A DNA stretch of 6,025 bases from Methylophilus sp. (GTDB taxonomy: Bacteria > Pseudomonadota > Gammaproteobacteria > Burkholderiales > Methylophilaceae): assembly GCA_027489475.1 (NCBI GenBank), contig JAIXZQ010000374.1, forward strand, positions 1 to 6,025, read 5' to 3'. The notes beneath the pieces are model-generated. The model saw only the letters and a list, made by a program, of their open reading frames with translations, was not told where the DNA came from and searched no databases. Both the position numbers and the translations under genes were made by a program. Positions 5,610 to 6,025 of the stretch are shown here, piece by piece (within the stretch, counting starts at the first letter, position 1; every line of letters begins with the position of its first letter).

Positions 5610-6025
5610 ATGGGCAGTCAGCATGTGCAGAGAGAGGGAGGCAAGCAGGCGTTCACTGACAGTCTCAAGCGACGCTGTGCTTTCGTCATCAGCTTGGCTA
5701 TTGCGTTTGCCTGTATCAGTCACAGTGTTGCCGTAGAAGCGCCCGTCAGCTGGCGTCTTACAGACACCGCTGGCCGCACCCATCAATTGGCGCACTATCG
5801 CGGACAGTGGCTGGTGCTGAATTTTTGTGCGCCTTGGTGTCCGCCATGTTTAGAAGAAATGCCAGAACTAGAAACCTTTTATGATGCGCATGGCAAAAAA
5901 CAAGCCAGCGTCATCGGGGTGGCTGTGCGCTATGAGTCCGTGGAATCGGTACAGCGAATGGTAGACGATATGCTGATTTCTTATCCGATAGTGTTAGGCC
6001 CGCAGCAAAAAAGCAGATTGCCTGA
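5610..6025 (+). CDS. Exported TlpA/ResA-like thioredoxin-fold protein (3' end outside window)
   Basis: An open frame of 138 codons starts with ATG at 5610 and runs off the window without a stop. A strong ribosome site GGAGG (5600-5604) lies five bases before it. Residues 19-41 look like a signal peptide or membrane anchor: KRR followed by a hydrophobic run and a possible cleavage site after SVA (39-41). The mature part starts like TlpA-family proteins (VSWRLTDTAGRTHQLAHYRGQWLVLNF), then carries the redox motif WCPPC (76-80; C77 and C80) and EEMPEL (82-87). Such proteins act outside the cytoplasm as thiol-disulfide reductases, often in cytochrome c maturation or in keeping cysteines reduced; the specific partner here is unknown. 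An additional cysteine, C73, stands where the family commonly has tryptophan (NFWA). The cis-Pro region lies beyond the window. The gene is divergent from trxA. Confidence 0.85.
   Translation, partial: MGSQHVQREGGKQAFTDSLKRRCAFVISLAIAFACISHSVAVEAPVSWRLTDTAGRTHQLAHYRGQWLVLNFCAPWCPPCLEEMPELETFYDAHGKKQASVIGVAVRYESVESVQRMVDDMLISYPIVLGPQQKSRLP

Noticed and set aside
5538..5795. An 85-codon minus-strand frame upstream of trxA
   Set aside because: It is antisense to the signal-peptide region of the TlpA-like gene, which has a strong ribosome site and a recognised fold; no support for the opposite frame.
1..6025. CRISPR array, insertion sequence, prophage or defence system
   Set aside because: No spaced direct repeats, transposase or integrase motifs, terminal repeats or defence-protein motifs are visible; all long frames are accounted for by housekeeping or metabolic genes.

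Overview
The window looks like chromosomal DNA of a betaproteobacterium. The best guess is a methylotroph of the Methylophilaceae type (Methylophilus, Methylotenera or Methylobacillus relatives). This rests on three things: protein resemblance, the gene order trxA-rho-rpmE, and the end of an fdsGBACD-type soluble NAD-dependent formate dehydrogenase operon, which such bacteria use to oxidise C1 carbon. The genus is inference. I see no mobile element, CRISPR array, tRNA or rRNA.

Bases 1-1468 (+ strand) hold the tail of the formate dehydrogenase operon. It contains the last part of the molybdenum alpha subunit (fdsA), then the sulfurtransferase fdsC/fdhD starting on the fdsA stop codon (TAATG), then the small delta subunit fdsD. 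FdsC/FdhD matures the molybdenum cofactor of FdsA, and FdsD is an accessory subunit of the same complex.

Bases 1577-3256 (- strand) encode a large multi-pass membrane protein of the ArnT/PMT-like GT-C glycosyltransferase superfamily. It points towards the fds operon and has lost several residues normally kept in the active-site loops. It has its own candidate promoter and lies behind two tandem terminators of rpmE.

Bases 3336-5418 (- strand) are a housekeeping block: trxA (thioredoxin 1), rho (termination factor) and rpmE (zinc-type ribosomal protein L31). A good sigma70-type promoter precedes rpmE, and intrinsic terminators follow rho and rpmE. The 78-base trxA-rho spacer is the most interesting part. 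It contains an unlisted 32-codon ORF that starts on the trxA stop codon (TAATG) and ends inside rho, a 9-bp hairpin without a U-tract, and a C-rich, G-poor stretch. This resembles in layout the rhoL leader through which Escherichia coli Rho controls its own synthesis.

Bases 5419-5609 are a divergent control region with a small inverted repeat. From 5610 (+ strand) an exported TlpA/ResA-like thioredoxin-fold protein begins and runs off the window end. Nothing here is a clearly new multi-gene system. The points most worth following are the rho leader, the altered glycosyltransferase and the insertion in FdhD.
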